Source: an uncultured Clostridia bacterium (lineage in GTDB: Bacteria; Bacillota; Clostridia; Oscillospirales; Oscillospiraceae). From it: a DNA stretch of 6,961 bases. Both the position numbers and the translations under genes were made by a program. The notes beneath the pieces were generated by a model. It saw nothing but the letters and a program-made list of their open reading frames with translations, was not told the origin of the DNA and searched no databases. The DNA is taken from assembly GCA_947176425.1 (NCBI GenBank), contig CAMWQV010000109.1, positions 1-6,961 of the forward strand. Direction: 5' to 3'. Shown here in pieces: positions 6,272-6,961 of the stretch (positions are counted from its first letter, which is position 1; every line of letters begins with the position of its first letter).

Positions 6272-6961
6272 TCACAACAGCCAGTCCAACTCCAATTCAA
6301 CTGTTGCCAGCGGATGATCCGGCTTGTATTTCTCGCCGTGAAAATCGCTGCCGCCCGTGACATGCAGTCCATACTTTTCGGAAAGCCGCAGATACTCCGT
6401 CTGTTGTTTCGGAGAATGTTTTGGATAATAGCATTCAATGGCATCCAAACCATAAGAAACAAGTTTTTGGATAAGTTCTTCCAGGCTGTCATATCCAAGA
6501 GCAATTTGATATGGGTGGGCCAGAGACGCTTTCCCACCAGCCTGCTTAATACACTCAACACAAGTCCGTGCATCAGGCTTTCCGCCTTTATCAAACGCTT
6601 GGTATTCCTCTGTATCCAAATAGCGGTCAAACGCTTCTTTTCTGGTAGATACATAACCATACTGCAACATTACCTGAGCAAAATGCGGCCGTCCAATTAC
6701 ACTGCCAGTTGCAGCAGTCTCTACTTCCGGCAGAGGAATCTCAACTCCTTTTTTCCGCAGAAACTCCCAAATTCGATACTTCCGCCTTTCACGTTCACGC
6801 TGAAACTTCCTGCACATTTCGCCTAATCCTGGGTATGCCGCTGAAAAATTGTATCCCAAAATATGGAGATTAGCATACTCTTCTGCGCTCAGCTCTACGC
6901 CGCGCAAGACGCGTATTCCAGCCTGTTCTCCCGCTTTCACAGCATCCTCCACACCATCTAC
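6272..6961 (-). CDS. PHP-domain metal-dependent phosphoesterase, TrpH/YciV-like (N-terminus cut by window edge)
   Basis: The frame is open to the right edge; the first visible residues are VDGVEDAV, which in this family directly follow the missing HxH and TDHD motifs, so about 35-45 N-terminal residues lie outside. A GTG at 6952-6950 is internal, not the start. The 229 visible residues carry RGVELSAEE (20-28), the HILGYNF strand, a basic helical stretch rich in Arg and Lys, GRPHFAQVM, LAHPYQ with a metal-ligand-type His, IECYYPKHSP and GSDFHG near the end. This order matches the PHP subgroup that includes YciV/RNase AM (nucleotide 3',5'-bisphosphate phosphatase and 5'-end RNA trimming). The protein looks cytosolic. 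It ends in TGA 36 nt before the next gene and is probably co-transcribed, but it may be a housekeeping neighbour rather than part of the surface-decoration pathway; alternatively it hydrolyses a phospho-intermediate. Confidence 0.88.
   Translation of the reverse strand, partial: VDGVEDAVKAGEQAGIRVLRGVELSAEEYANLHILGYNFSAAYPGLGEMCRKFQRERERRKYRIWEFLRKKGVEIPLPEVETAATGSVIGRPHFAQVMLQYGYVSTRKEAFDRYLDTEEYQAFDKGGKPDARTCVECIKQAGGKASLAHPYQIALGYDSLEELIQKLVSYGLDAIECYYPKHSPKQQTEYLRLSEKYGLHVTGGSDFHGEKYKPDHPLATVELELDWLL

Noticed and set aside
5512..6660. Alternative minus-strand frames (5512-5925 and 6232-6660) overlapping the fusion and PHP genes
   Set aside because: They are out of frame with clear domain-bearing genes, and their translations have no family signatures.
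6950..6952. GTG as the start of the PHP gene
   Set aside because: The upstream in-frame residues VDG fit the conserved segment after the TDHD motif, and the frame stays open to the edge, so the gene begins outside the window.

Overview
The window reads as one side of a cell-surface decoration operon from a low-to-mid GC Gram-positive bacterium. It is most likely a Clostridia member, perhaps of Lachnospiraceae type. The grounds are strong GGAGG-type ribosome binding sites, a TTG start, the Firmicutes flavour of the families (LicD, a LicC-like cytidylyltransferase with an N-terminal winged-helix-like segment, a TagD-type cytidylyltransferase), and AT-rich codon use in part of the window. This placement is inference from sequence style, not from a marker gene.

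Every supported gene is on the minus strand, so transcription runs from high to low coordinates. In that order: the C-terminal part of a PHP-domain phosphoesterase (6961-6272, cut by the window edge); a fusion of a TagD-type cytidylyltransferase with a Gfo/Idh/MocA oxidoreductase (6235-4880); a decayed remnant of a glycerophosphodiester phosphodiesterase (GDPD) gene (about 4899-4729); a LicD-family phosphotransferase (4680-3862); a second fusion joining a winged-helix-like segment, a LicC-like nucleotidyltransferase and a HisC-like PLP enzyme (3746-1749); a two-domain SAM methyltransferase (1721-696); and an intact but edge-cut GDPD gene (665-1). Gaps are 27 to 36 nt except for 199 nt after the first fusion gene, which holds the remnant, and 115 nt between licD and the second fusion. 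No stretch of 300 bases lacks a gene, and no plus-strand gene, RNA gene, insertion sequence, CRISPR array or convincing terminator was seen.

A working model, which is inference: each fusion pairs an enzyme that makes a phosphorylated small alcohol with one that activates it with CTP. One pair is oxidoreductase plus cytidylyltransferase, the other PLP enzyme plus cytidylyltransferase. LicD then transfers the phospho-substituent to a surface glycan, the methyltransferase may modify the head group or the sugar, and the cytosolic GDPD may recycle glycerophosphodiesters to glycerol 3-phosphate and a free alcohol. The exact substituent cannot be read from sequence; phosphoethanolamine, phosphocholine, an amino-glycerol phosphate and 2-aminoethylphosphonate all remain possible.

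The most telling structural sign is that the licD / PLP-fusion / methyltransferase block is bracketed by two GDPD 5' ends, one decayed and one intact. It also looks lower in GC than the genes on either side. This suggests a modification cassette that arrived or was exchanged within an older cytidylyltransferase-GDPD operon.
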